In this document: positions 17,457 through 25,752 of the stretch, piece by piece
Layout of the letters: the number at the start of each line of letters is the position of its first letter
Numbering within the stretch: the first letter of the stretch is position 1
NCBI GenBank assembly: GCA_023415305.1
Contig: JAEZKZ010000110.1
Coordinates: forward strand, 62,001 to 126,000
Direction: 5' to 3'
DNA length: 64,000 bases
Origin: Bacillota bacterium
GTDB lineage: Bacteria > Bacillota > Clostridia > Acetivibrionales > DSM-1351
Notes under the pieces: generated by a model
What the model was told of the DNA's origin: nothing
What the model saw: only the letters and a program-made list of their open reading frames with translations
Database searches by the model: none
Made by a program: the position numbers and the translations under genes

Positions 17457-18425
17457 ATGAAAAATATACTTAATCATAAAGCACTTCAAAAATTCATTAT
17501 GATTTTAATCACATATGCAATAGTTCAAGGACTGATAACTGCAGGGTTTATTGACGACTATATACAGACTACCCTGGCTACAATTTGTATCAATATTGTT
17601 CTTGCTGTCAGCCTAAATCTCATTACAGGCTTTACTGGACAATTTTCATTGGGTCATGCGGGATTTATGTCAATTGGCGCATATGTATGTGCAATTATAA
17701 CTATAAATAATCCTACTACTATGGGATTTATAGGAGGTATAATTGCAGGTGCCGTTGCCGCAGCCTTCATAGGGGCTCTTGTAGGTCTTCCTACCTTGAG
17801 GCTTAGAGGTGATTACCTTGCAATAGCAACCCTGGGTATGGCAGAAATAATCAAGATAATATTCCTGAACATGAATATTACAAATGGTGCGGCAGGACTA
17901 CAGGGAATTCCTCAGTTTGCAAACTGGACCTGGCTGTTTTTCTTTACCGTCGCTACTGTGGTGATAATTGCTAATTTCTTAAAATCCTCCCACGGACGTG
18001 CATGTATCTCCATTCGAGAGGATGAAATTGCTGCCGAATCTATGGGTGTCAATACCACAAAATACAAAGTAATCTCCTTTACTATGGGTGCTTTCTTTGC
18101 TGGAATAGCCGGAGGACTCTATGCTTCCTATTTCTATTTCCTCAGGCCTGATTTATTTGGGTTCCTGAAATCGGTGGATGTATTGGTTATTGTTGTTTTG
18201 GGTGGCCTGGGAAGTATTTCAGGTTCAATAATAGCCGCAATATTGCTGGCAGTTATCTCCACGTTTTTACAGTCCTTTTCTGATGTACGTATGATAATAT
18301 ACGCGCTATTGTTAATTATACTCATGTTGTTCAGACCTCAAGGGTTATTGGGTTCAAAAGAAATATCATTATCCATCTTTAAAAAAATCGGACTTAAATC
18401 AAAACGCCCAAAGGAGGAGGGTTAA
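17457..18425 (+). CDS. livM: Branched-chain amino acid ABC transporter permease LivM
   Basis: A 322-residue second permease with the LivM signature NLITGFTGQFSLGHAGFMSI and the cytoplasmic coupling loop around SIREDEIAAESMGVNTTKYK. The ATG at 17457 sits four bases after livH and follows GAGAAGGTG; an upstream in-frame TTG inside livH is less likely. It forms the channel with LivH. Confidence 0.94.
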   Translation: MKNILNHKALQKFIMILITYAIVQGLITAGFIDDYIQTTLATICINIVLAVSLNLITGFTGQFSLGHAGFMSIGAYVCAIITINNPTTMGFIGGIIAGAVAAAFIGALVGLPTLRLRGDYLAIATLGMAEIIKIIFLNMNITNGAAGLQGIPQFANWTWLFFFTVATVVIIANFLKSSHGRACISIREDEIAAESMGVNTTKYKVISFTMGAFFAGIAGGLYASYFYFLRPDLFGFLKSVDVLVIVVLGGLGSISGSIIAAILLAVISTFLQSFSDVRMIIYALLLIILMLFRPQGLLGSKEISLSIFKKIGLKSKRPKEEG

Positions 18426-18426
18426 T

Positions 18427-19212
18427 ATGACTATTTTAACTGTAAAAGATCTGACTAAATCCTTTGGCGGCTTGACAGCTGTCTCAAAGGTAAATATGGA
18501 ATTACAGCAAGGAGAACTGGTAGGACTTATTGGACCAAACGGTGCCGGAAAGACCACAGCCTTTAACCTTCTGACCGGTGTTTATGAACCGACTGCAGGT
18601 TCAGTTACTTTGGCTAAGGACGGTGTTGCAAAAGATATTCAAGGTCTGAAGCCTTATAACGTATGTAAGGAAGGTATGGCGAGAACCTTTCAGAATATCC
18701 GTCTCTTTAAAGATCTGACAGTTCTGGACAATGTGCGTATTGCTATGAATCAAAACGTTAAATACGGCTTGATATCTTCATTCTTTCATCTTCCGGCCTA
18801 TGTGAAGGCCGAGAAGGAATTGGAGAATAAAAGTGTTGAGCTTTTAAAGATATTCCATCTTGAGGGTAAGAAGGATGAATTGGCGAAGAACTTACCCTAC
18901 GGTGAGCAAAGACACCTTGAAATAGTAAGAGCACTTGCTACAGAACCTTCCGTGCTTTTATTGGACGAACCGGCCGCCGGCATGAATCCGGCTGAAACGG
19001 CACAGTTAACCGAATTAATACAGGATATAAGAAAAAAGTTTAATTTAACAGTATTACTTATTGAACACGATATGACCCTGGTCATGAAAATATGTGAGAG
19101 GATTTATGTGCTTGACTATGGTCAAATCATAGCTAATGGAACACCTGAAGAAATAAAAACCAATAAACGGGTTATTGAAGCATACCTGGGAGAGGAGGTC
19201 GACAATGCTTGA
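18427..19212 (+). CDS. livG: Branched-chain amino acid ABC transporter ATP-binding protein LivG
   Basis: A 261-residue ATPase. Walker A GPNGAGKTTAF, the ABC signature in this subfamily reads LPYGEQRHLEIVRAL, Walker B VLLLDEPAAGMNP, and switch His in LLIEHDM. The LivG-specific GMARTFQNIRLF is present. It starts one base after livM behind AAGGAGGAGG. Confidence 0.95.
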   Translation: MTILTVKDLTKSFGGLTAVSKVNMELQQGELVGLIGPNGAGKTTAFNLLTGVYEPTAGSVTLAKDGVAKDIQGLKPYNVCKEGMARTFQNIRLFKDLTVLDNVRIAMNQNVKYGLISSFFHLPAYVKAEKELENKSVELLKIFHLEGKKDELAKNLPYGEQRHLEIVRALATEPSVLLLDEPAAGMNPAETAQLTELIQDIRKKFNLTVLLIEHDMTLVMKICERIYVLDYGQIIANGTPEEIKTNKRVIEAYLGEEVDNA

Positions 19213-19909
19213 AATTAAAAACTTGGATGTACATTTTGGAGTAATACACGCATTGAAAGACATTTCATTAACCGTTAATCAGGGAGAAATAGTTACCTTG
19301 ATAGGGGCCAACGGTGCCGGCAAGACAACCACTCTGAGAACTATTTCAGGATTAAAGAAGCCTACCAGAGGTTCAATAATTTTTGAAGGTAAGGATATTA
19401 CTTCAATGTCTCCTCAAGATAGGGTAAAGATGGGTATATGCCAGGTCCCAGAGGGCAGAAGAGTATTTTCTACAATGACAGTTCTGGAAAATCTCGAACT
19501 GGGCGCATATCTCAGAAAGGATAAGTCCCAAATCAGCAAGGATATGAAAATGATATATGAGCGCTTTCCTATTCTTGAGAAGAGAAAGAAGCAGGCGGCA
19601 GGGACACTTTCAGGCGGAGAGCAGCAGATGCTTGCAATGGGACGCGCATTAATGAGCAGTCCGAGAATGCTGTTTTTGGATGAACCTTCCATGGGTTTGG
19701 CACCTCTTTTTGTTAAAGAAATTTTTGACATTATAAAGAGCATAAATCAGACTGGAACTACCATATTATTAGTTGAGCAGAACGCAAGTATGGCACTTCA
19801 GATTGCCCACAGAGCATATGTAATGGAGACAGGTTCCATTGTTCTTTCAGGTACCGGAGAAGAATTAATGCAAAGTGATGAAATAAGAAAAGCGTATCTG
19901 GGAGGCTAG
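19205..19909 (+). CDS. livF: Branched-chain amino acid ABC transporter ATP-binding protein LivF
   Basis: A 234-residue ATPase with Walker A GANGAGKTTTL, signature LSGGEQQMLAMGRALM, Walker B MLFLDEPSMGL and the LivF-type VPEGRRVFSTMTVLENLELG. The ATG at 19205 overlaps the livG stop by eight bases and follows GAGAGGAGG. It completes the heterodimeric ATPase pair and the operon. Confidence 0.95.
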   Translation: MLEIKNLDVHFGVIHALKDISLTVNQGEIVTLIGANGAGKTTTLRTISGLKKPTRGSIIFEGKDITSMSPQDRVKMGICQVPEGRRVFSTMTVLENLELGAYLRKDKSQISKDMKMIYERFPILEKRKKQAAGTLSGGEQQMLAMGRALMSSPRMLFLDEPSMGLAPLFVKEIFDIIKSINQTGTTILLVEQNASMALQIAHRAYVMETGSIVLSGTGEELMQSDEIRKAYLGG

Positions 19910-19971
19910 TAAGTAGAAATATTAAAACCGTAAACAACTTTATGACAGTTAAATATTATTTTACTTTAAAA

Positions 19972-20334
19972 GTGTGCCAGGCACACAGATAGGAGATTAG
20001 TTTGAAAGACTTCGCTAACGCTCGTCTTCCAAACTAACCTGTGAACTTATGGCCGTGCGAAATATTCAAAGTATTTGCCAATACTTTGAAAGCGCACATG
20101 GCCAATTAACCTCCTTTATTCGCCTTATAACGCACTGGTTCAGATAAAATTTTTCGACTGTAGAAAAATTATATTACCTTTAGGCGTTTGAACGAGGCGG
20201 AGATAAATGCTTGCCATCTGTAAAGGTGGGAGACATCTATTACCTCGTTATAGCGGAAAGAGGAGTGAATATAAAAAATATTTTGGCCACTATGTCGGCT
20301 CAAAGCCACTAAAGTGGCTTAGGAGGCTAATATT
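19972..20334 (+). repeat. Composite structured leader element, copy 1 (before the CBS-ACT gene)
   Basis: In order: a hairpin GTGTGCC-A-GGCACAC (19972-19986), a ribosome site AGGAG with a short TTG frame, a long hairpin 20050-20104 (TGGCC, GTGCG and CAAAGTATT pairing with their complements), the sequence ATTAACCTCC (20105-20114) directly after it, then AAGCCACT-AA-AGTGGCTT (20303-20320) immediately before GGAGG. Copies 2 and 3 lie at 23,691 and 34,277. The region 20,185-20,260 also shares AACGAGGCGGAGATA with the reverse strand near 10,820. Confidence 0.7.
20002..20037 (+). CDS. Possible 11-codon leader peptide inside the repeat
   Basis: A TTG start six bases after AGGAG opens KDFANARLPN and stops at TAA. 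The same ten residues are encoded in the copy at 34,287 with one synonymous change. The DNA is also part of a hairpin (AAGAC/GTCTT), so conservation may reflect RNA structure rather than translation. Confidence 0.25.
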   Translation: MKDFANARLPN

Positions 20335-20976
20335 ATGTTTGTAAAAAACAAAATGACTTCAAATCCTTTTACCATTTCACCGTCACAGACAGTACCTGAT
20401 GCCCAGGAAATAATTAAGAATAACGGCATCAAGCGTCTTCCTGTTGTAGAAAACGGAAAGCTGGTTGGAGTAGTAGCAAAAGGAGATATTTTAAAGGTTT
20501 CTCCTTCTAAAGCTACTTCATTAAGCATGGGTGAAATCACATATCTGCTTGCTAAAACAAAAATAAGCAGCATTATGTCAAAAAAACCTGTTACTGTTTC
20601 ACCCAATGCGCTTCTTGAAGAGGCTGCCATTCTTATGAGAGACAACGATATAAGTTTTCTTCCGGTTGTCGAAAATGATAAGCTAGTCGGTATTATAACA
20701 GAAGGTGATATATTTGATTCCTTTATCGAGCTTTTAGGCTTCAGAGAACCTGGAACCAGAGTGACCATAGAAATTGAAGATGCGCCAGGAATGCTGTCAA
20801 TGATAACAAGTACGTTTGCTAAATTCAATGCAAACATAACTCATGTAGCTGTTTACAGCAGTGCCTTCGGCATGAGCAATGTGGTTATCGGTACCAATTC
20901 TCTTAATACCACTGAAATTGAGAAGTATATCGCAGAACAGGGCGGCAGAATTATTTATAGACTGCAGAATAAGTAA
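20335..20976 (+). CDS. CBS-domain pair with C-terminal ACT domain (AcuB-like)
   Basis: A 213-residue soluble protein: CBS domain 1 (residues about 1-58, MTSNPFTISPSQTVPDAQ), CBS domain 2 (about 78-135, MSKKPVTVSPNALLEEAAI), then an ACT domain (VTIEIEDAPGMLSMITSTFA). CBS pairs bind adenine nucleotides or SAM and ACT domains bind amino acids, so it is probably a metabolite sensor. It carries the structured leader described above. The partner is not visible; the first sulfur gene lies downstream. Confidence 0.8.
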   Translation: MFVKNKMTSNPFTISPSQTVPDAQEIIKNNGIKRLPVVENGKLVGVVAKGDILKVSPSKATSLSMGEITYLLAKTKISSIMSKKPVTVSPNALLEEAAILMRDNDISFLPVVENDKLVGIITEGDIFDSFIELLGFREPGTRVTIEIEDAPGMLSMITSTFAKFNANITHVAVYSSAFGMSNVVIGTNSLNTTEIEKYIAEQGGRIIYRLQNK

Positions 20977-21051
20977 AATTGAAATACTACTTTCAACGGA
21001 GTAAAGAAGTAGATTATATTCGCTTTACTTACAAAATATACAAAATATGTA

Positions 21052-21080
21052 TTGACATATCAATTATTACAGTATAAAAT
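21052..21080 (+). promoter_or_regulatory. Promoter of the glutamine synthetase-like gene
   Basis: TTGACA at 21052-21057 and TAAAAT at 21075-21080, 17-base spacer. Transcription would start near 21087, a few bases before the antiterminator arm of the attenuator described next. Confidence 0.7.
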
Positions 21081-21093
21081 ACTAGTAAATCGA

Positions 21094-21172
21094 TATGAAT
21101 ACTATTACTGACTGGAAAACCGGAGGCAATGAGCCATATCACTATGGTATTCATACATTGTCTCTTTTTTTA
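21094..21172 (+). promoter_or_regulatory. Transcription attenuator, class with ACTGGAAAACC hairpin, copy 1
   Basis: A terminator (GGCAATG 21125-21131 pairing with CATTGTC 21156-21162, inner hairpin CCATA/TATGG, then TCTTTTTTT) is preceded by TATGAATACTAT at 21094-21105, which can form 12 base pairs with ATGGTATTCATA at 21144-21155 and would break the inner hairpin. Between them sits CTGG-AAAA-CCGG (21112-21123). The core TGACTGGAAAACCRGAG recurs before metY at 50,161. No known riboswitch class is recognised. Confidence 0.65.
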
Positions 21173-21252
21173 TTGTAAGCATAAGTATTCGATCAGTATA
21201 TATGATATGTAGAATTTGAATTATATAAATAAAACTAAGTGGAGTCTAATAA

Positions 21253-22539
21253 ATGAGCGGATTTGATGTGGGGAAATTCATTGAGGAAAACAAAATAAAT
21301 ACCGTAGAAGTAGGTTTTGCCGATATTAACGGTATATTAAGAGGAAAAAGACTCCCGGCTCGGTTTTTTCTGAAATGCATGAACGATGGGACTGGAATGG
21401 CAAAAGCTCCGTTTGCATGGGATATTCAGTGCGGTGTATATGATGATATTGAACTGGCGAACTTCGGGAACGGATTTCCTGATATGTATGTAAAACCTGT
21501 TAATGAAACATTGCGAAAAGTTCCATGGAGGGAAGGAAGTGCCCTTGTATTGGCTGAAACCTTTTATGAGGATGGAAGGCCTATAGAAGTAAATCCTCGG
21601 GAAATATTGAAGAATATTATAAAAAGATACAATGAAAAGGGATTTAGACCCCTCGTTGGTTCGGAGCTGGAGTTTTATCTTCTGGACTCAAATAAGAAGC
21701 CTCTTTTTGATGGAGTACAGTGTTATTCACTATACCGTGGTGCCGAACTCGAATATGTAATTGGAGAAATGCGAAACAGTCTTGAGGAACAGGGTATCAA
21801 CATGGAAGCTTTTCATATTGAATATGGACCTGCACAGATTGAGGTTATCCCTGAGTATGGTGATGCACTTGAGATGGCAGACAATACTGTTATCATTAAA
21901 AATACAATCAAGGAAATTGCCCGGAAGCATGGACTATATGCTACTTTTATGGCCAAACCATGGGAACAGGAATCAGGATGTGGTTATCACGTTCATCAGA
22001 GTTTATGGGATATGGAGTTAAAAAGAAATTATTTTGATATTGATAAAGCTTTGAGTCAAAATTATCTTGCAGGACTTATTAAACTCTCAAGAGAATTTAT
22101 GGTACTTGGTTCTCCAAACATAAATTCCTATAAGAGATTTAGGGTAAACAGCTTTGCCCCGACAAACGTAACCTGGGCTCATGATAATAGAACTGTTTCA
22201 ACCCGTTCGTTACTTGGGCTGGGTAAGAGTAGCCGTTTTGAGCACAGAACAGGATCAGCCGATGCAAATCCATATCTAATTATTGCTGCCAGCCTTGCGG
22301 CCGGAATTTACGGGATTGAAAACAAGCTTGTAGTTCCTGATGAGGATGAACAACGTAAACAGCAGATTCCAAATACTCTTGAAAAAGCATTGAACTATTT
22401 TGAACATAGTGAAGCCGCTGCAGAATTTTTTGGAGAAAAGTTTGTAAAACTGTTTATAACACTGGGAAAGCATGAGGTTGAATTGTACAATGCTGCTATT
22501 ACCGATTGGGAGTTGGAAAGATACCTTGAAATGGCTTAA
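21253..22539 (+). CDS. Glutamine synthetase-family gamma-glutamyl ligase
   Basis: A 428-residue GS-fold protein: N-terminal beta-grasp (EVGFADINGILRGKRLP), metal ligands in GSELEFYLLD and GYHVHQSLWD, and ATP/glutamate site NPYLIIAASLAAG. The segment replacing the classical GS ammonia-site region reads SFAPTNVTWAHDNRTVSTRS, unlike housekeeping GlnA, and the length is short for GlnA, so PuuA-like ligation of glutamate to an amine is more likely than ammonia assimilation. AGTGGAG precedes the ATG. An attenuator shared with metY places it under related control; the amine substrate is unknown. Confidence 0.75.
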   Translation: MSGFDVGKFIEENKINTVEVGFADINGILRGKRLPARFFLKCMNDGTGMAKAPFAWDIQCGVYDDIELANFGNGFPDMYVKPVNETLRKVPWREGSALVLAETFYEDGRPIEVNPREILKNIIKRYNEKGFRPLVGSELEFYLLDSNKKPLFDGVQCYSLYRGAELEYVIGEMRNSLEEQGINMEAFHIEYGPAQIEVIPEYGDALEMADNTVIIKNTIKEIARKHGLYATFMAKPWEQESGCGYHVHQSLWDMELKRNYFDIDKALSQNYLAGLIKLSREFMVLGSPNINSYKRFRVNSFAPTNVTWAHDNRTVSTRSLLGLGKSSRFEHRTGSADANPYLIIAASLAAGIYGIENKLVVPDEDEQRKQQIPNTLEKALNYFEHSEAAAEFFGEKFVKLFITLGKHEVELYNAAITDWELERYLEMA

Positions 22540-22589
22540 ATTCAGAGTTCAACTAATATAATTAATAATAAATATATAACAATTTTTTT

Positions 22590-22620
22590 GCGTGTTCTTA
22601 CCATAGTAAGTTTTACACGC
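22590..22620 (+). promoter_or_regulatory. Hairpin directly before the cysK ribosome site
   Basis: GCGTGT and CTTAC pair with GTAAG and ACACGC, ending one base before AGAAGGGAG. There is no T tract, so it is not a terminator; it may stabilise or mark the cysK 5' end. Confidence 0.5.
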
Positions 22621-22634
22621 AGAAGGGAGAAAAT

Positions 22635-23570
22635 ATGTCAAGAATAGCAAATAACCTTACTGATCTCATTGGAAATACTCCGCTTTTAGAATTATCCAAT
22701 TACAGTCAAGCCAACAGCCTTCAAGCAAGATTAATCGTTAAGCTGGAATATTTCAATCCTGCCAGCAGTGTCAAGGACAGAATCGGCTATGCAATGATTA
22801 AGGATGCTGAGGAAAGAGGTATCATTAACAAGGATACTGTAATAATTGAGCCTACCAGCGGAAATACAGGTATTGCTCTTGCCTTTGTTGCAGCAGCCAA
22901 GGGATACAGACTGATCATTACTCTTCCTGAGACCTTTAGTGTTGAAAGAAGAAGTCTTTTAAAGGCGTTAGGAGCTGAACTGGTATTAACTCCAGGTAGT
23001 GACGGGATGCCTGGAGCAATAAGAAAAGCTGAAGAAATTGCTGCTCAGACTCCAAATTCATTTATACCTCAGCAGTTTAAAAACCCGGCTAATCCTGAAA
23101 TTCATAGAAGAACAACCGCAGAAGAGATTTGGAAGGATACTGATGGTCTTGTTGATATATTTGTAGGAGGAGTCGGAACTGGGGGAACTATTACCGGGGT
23201 AGGTGAAGTATTAAAACAAAAAAAGCCGGGAGTTCAAATTGTAGCCGTAGAACCCTTTGATTCACCTGTTTTATCAGGGGGAGTAAGAGGTTCTCATAGA
23301 ATTCAGGGTATAGGTGCGGGTTTTATACCCGATGTTCTTAATAGAAGTATAATTGATGAAATATATAAAGTGAAAAATGAAGAGGCCATTGATACTGCTA
23401 AGGATTTGGCTAAGATTGAGGGATTATTGGTTGGTATTTCATCCGGTGCTGCCGCTTTTGCAGCTGCACAGCTGGCAAAGAGACCTGAAAATAAAGGTAA
23501 AACCATAGTTGCACTCCTTCCTGATACAGGTGAAAGATATCTCTCAACTGTTCTATTCCAGGATTCATAA
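22635..23570 (+). CDS. cysK: Cysteine synthase A (O-acetylserine sulfhydrylase)
   Basis: A 311-residue PLP enzyme that makes cysteine from O-acetylserine and sulfide. The PLP lysine is in [11 protein letters not shown], the substrate loop reads [13 protein letters not shown], and the phosphate-binding [14 protein letters not shown] is intact. The C-terminal half carries [12 protein letters not shown] and SSGAAAFAA. This is the classical CysK type, in contrast to the MccA-type paralog at 49,178. It lies between the GS-like gene and the corrinoid gene, at the start of the sulfur region. Confidence 0.95.
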   Translation: MSRIANNLTDLIGNTPLLELSNYSQANSLQARLIVKLEYFNPASSVKDRIGYAMIKDAEERGIINKDTVIIEPTSGNTGIALAFVAAAKGYRLIITLPETFSVERRSLLKALGAELVLTPGSDGMPGAIRKAEEIAAQTPNSFIPQQFKNPANPEIHRRTTAEEIWKDTDGLVDIFVGGVGTGGTITGVGEVLKQKKPGVQIVAVEPFDSPVLSGGVRGSHRIQGIGAGFIPDVLNRSIIDEIYKVKNEEAIDTAKDLAKIEGLLVGISSGAAAFAAAQLAKRPENKGKTIVALLPDTGERYLSTVLFQDS

Positions 23571-23690
23571 TTTTTAGGGTACTTAGTATAAATAAAATAA
23601 TATAAGAAAGTCACTTCAAATTAAAAGGGTATAAGCCCTTTTAATTAAACCAAAATACATAGTATTAAGATAAGAATACTATAAGATCGA

Positions 23691-23949
23691 GCTTGTTTGA
23701 TAGTAACTATTCGAATACGAGCTATGTGCGACGTATTCAAAGTATCTATAGCGCTTGATTAAAGTAATGAGTTTGAGCGAATACCAAAGTCTTTGCAATA
23801 CCAAAGACTTAGTATAGCAAAGACTTGGAAACCGCACATAGCCAATTAACCTCCTTTATTCGCTCCATTGCGATAAAGGATATATATTTTCATTACATTT
23901 TGTGGCCACAATGGTGGCTCAAAGCCGTAAAACGGCTTAGGAGGTTAAT
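23691..23949 (+). repeat. Composite structured leader element, copy 2 (before the corrinoid protein gene)
   Basis: A long hairpin with GCTATGTGCG/CGCACATAGC at its base ends just before ATTAACCTCC (23845-23854), which is exactly complementary to the ribosome site GGAGGTTAAT at 23940-23949. Two further hairpins follow: GCCAC/GTGGC (23905-23918) and AAGCCGT-AAA-ACGGCTT (23922-23938), the second one base before the ribosome site. The stem bases differ from copies 1 and 3 in a compensatory way. Confidence 0.7.
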
Positions 23950-24624
23950 ATGTCAAAGGGAAAAGATGTTTTGTTTAAAAATTTATCCGATGCAATTGTT
24001 AATATGGATGAGGAAGAAGCTGTGGTTTTGTCCAAAGAAGTAGTTCTTGAAAACATTGATGCTTATGAGGCAATCGATCAAGGATTATCTGACGGCATGG
24101 AGCGTGCTGGGAAGCTGTTTGAAGAAGAGGAATATTTTATTCCGGAACTACTGATGTGTTCAGATGCAATGTATGCAGGACTGGATATCCTCAAACCTCA
24201 TATAAGAAGAGATGAACAGGGAGAAAAATTGAAAGTTGTTATTGGGGTAGTTGAAGGTGATACTCATGATATAGGAAAGAATCTGGTAAGAATAATGCTT
24301 GAAACAGCCGGATTTGATGTTTTTGACCTGGGTAGAGATATCCCTCCGCAGAAATTCGTAGATAAGGCCAGGGAAGTTGGTGCAAACATTATAGCCCTCT
24401 CTACTCTGATGACCACCACTATGGATGGAATGGCAGAAGTAATTCGTATACTGGATAGAGAAAATATAAGAAATAAAGTCAAAGTAATGATAGGCGGAGG
24501 CCCTATATCTCAAAGCTTCGCTGATAAAATCGGCGCTGATGGATATTCTGTAAATGCAGCAGATGCTGTGAGACTGGCAAGAAGGTTGACAAATTCTCAG
24601 GATGTATTAGCACCAGCTATATGA
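23950..24624 (+). CDS. Corrinoid (B12)-binding methyltransferase protein, MtaC/MtbC/MttC type
   Basis: A 224-residue two-domain corrinoid carrier. Residues 1-90 form the helical cap (B12-binding-2); the Rossmann domain carries GDTHDIGKNLV, with His106 as the lower cobalt ligand, then the cobalamin-binding stretch AREVGANIIALSTLMTTTM and IGGGPISQSF. It ferries a methyl group between two methyltransferases. It is followed by a UroD-fold methyltransferase and a reductive activator. No MtaB, MtbB or MttB partner is present in the window, so the methyl donor is unknown. Confidence 0.92.
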   Translation: MSKGKDVLFKNLSDAIVNMDEEEAVVLSKEVVLENIDAYEAIDQGLSDGMERAGKLFEEEEYFIPELLMCSDAMYAGLDILKPHIRRDEQGEKLKVVIGVVEGDTHDIGKNLVRIMLETAGFDVFDLGRDIPPQKFVDKAREVGANIIALSTLMTTTMDGMAEVIRILDRENIRNKVKVMIGGGPISQSFADKIGADGYSVNAADAVRLARRLTNSQDVLAPAI

Positions 24625-24656
24625 TTAATTTAACCCCAACCCGACGGGTCAATCTA

Positions 24657-24724
24657 TTTGGGTCAATGTAAATGACCAGGTCAAGTATACTGTGACCTGC
24701 ATATATGGAGACATGGAGGTTTAA
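24657..24724 (+). promoter_or_regulatory. Leader shared with the DUF1638 gene, copy 1
   Basis: About 37 bases starting TATTTGGGTCAATGTAAATG and containing GACCAGGTCAAGTAT match, with few changes, the region at 37,330. AGGTCA pairs with TGACCT across nine bases here. Both copies end in GACATGGAGGTT before the start codon. Confidence 0.55.
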
Positions 24725-25747
24725 ATGAATTCGATAAGTCCCAAAGAAAGGCTTTTAAGAGTTTTGGATAAAAAGGAAGTAGATAGACCACCGGTGATAT
24801 GCCCTGGAGGAATGATGAATGCAGCAGTAGTTGAGGTAATGAACAATGCCGGTCACCTGCTTCCTGAGGCTCACCATGATTATAACCTTATGAGTGAGCT
24901 ATCCAGTGATGTTCATCAACAAACAGGTTTTGAAAACTTTGGAATACCTTTTTGTATGACAGTTGAGGCAGAGGTTTTGGGTAGCAGCATTAATTTTGGA
25001 ACTCTATCCTGTGAGCCGAAGATTGAAAAGGAGCTTTTTCCCTCGGTTTCTGAAACCGAATTTGAAGATATAAAGAAACTCCTTAAATCAGGAAGAATTG
25101 GTACTGTTATTCAATCAATATACAGATTGTCGGATAAGTATCCAGATATTCCGGTTATAGGTAATCTTACAGGTCCTGTAAGTACTGCTGCCTCAATTGT
25201 GGACCCTATGACTTTTTTGAAGGAGCTGAGAAAGGATAAAGCGAATTCACAAAGGGTTTTAGATTATGTTAGTAATTTTCTGATAGAGTATGCAAAATTA
25301 ATGATTGACAACGGAGTCACGTTAATATCAATCGGAGATCCTACAGCAACGGGAGAAATCCTGGGACCCAAAATGTTTGATGAGTATGCTGTAACGTATC
25401 TAAATAAAATACTTGATGGGATACATGCATTAAAAACACCGGGTATAGTGCATATCTGCGGAAATATGAATACAGTATGGAATAAAATAACTTCAATCAG
25501 AGCTGACGCTATAAGCACTGACGCAGTAGTAAATCTCAGAAATCTAAAGAAGAGTTTTCCTTCATTGACCACTATGGGGAATTTGAGCACATTTCTACTT
25601 GAATTCGGTACACCTGATAAAGTTACTCTCCAGACTGAAAAACTAATTGCAGATGGTATTGATATCATATCTCCCGCATGCGGTCTCAGTACCTCCTCTT
25701 CTCTAAAAAATATTCAGGCGTTAACAGGAACGGTAAAGGAGCAATAG
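24725..25747 (+). CDS. UroD-fold (MtaA/CmuA-like) corrinoid methyltransferase
   Basis: A 340-residue protein of the uroporphyrinogen decarboxylase superfamily used as corrinoid-dependent methyltransferases. The zinc-thiol site typical of MtaA, MtbA and CmuA is present: His243 and Cys245 in IVHICGNMNT and Cys319 in SPACGL. The N-terminal KERLLRVLDKKEVDRPPV is family-typical. These enzymes move methyl groups from the corrinoid to a thiol or to folate. Forms an operon with the corrinoid protein (101 bases upstream) and the activator (5 bases downstream). In Methanosarcina the related MtsA handles methyl sulfides. Confidence 0.88.
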   Translation: MNSISPKERLLRVLDKKEVDRPPVICPGGMMNAAVVEVMNNAGHLLPEAHHDYNLMSELSSDVHQQTGFENFGIPFCMTVEAEVLGSSINFGTLSCEPKIEKELFPSVSETEFEDIKKLLKSGRIGTVIQSIYRLSDKYPDIPVIGNLTGPVSTAASIVDPMTFLKELRKDKANSQRVLDYVSNFLIEYAKLMIDNGVTLISIGDPTATGEILGPKMFDEYAVTYLNKILDGIHALKTPGIVHICGNMNTVWNKITSIRADAISTDAVVNLRNLKKSFPSLTTMGNLSTFLLEFGTPDKVTLQTEKLIADGIDIISPACGLSTSSSLKNIQALTGTVKEQ

Positions 25748-25752
25748 ACCAT

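Noticed and set aside
19972..20334. Insertion sequence or MITE remnant
   Set aside because: No transposase fragment, terminal inverted repeats or target duplication could be seen; position before start codons fits a leader element better, although a mobile origin of the family is not excluded.
23825..24043. ORF overlapping the start of the corrinoid gene
   Set aside because: Begins within the repeat element, has no ribosome site, and overlaps the conserved corrinoid protein in another frame.
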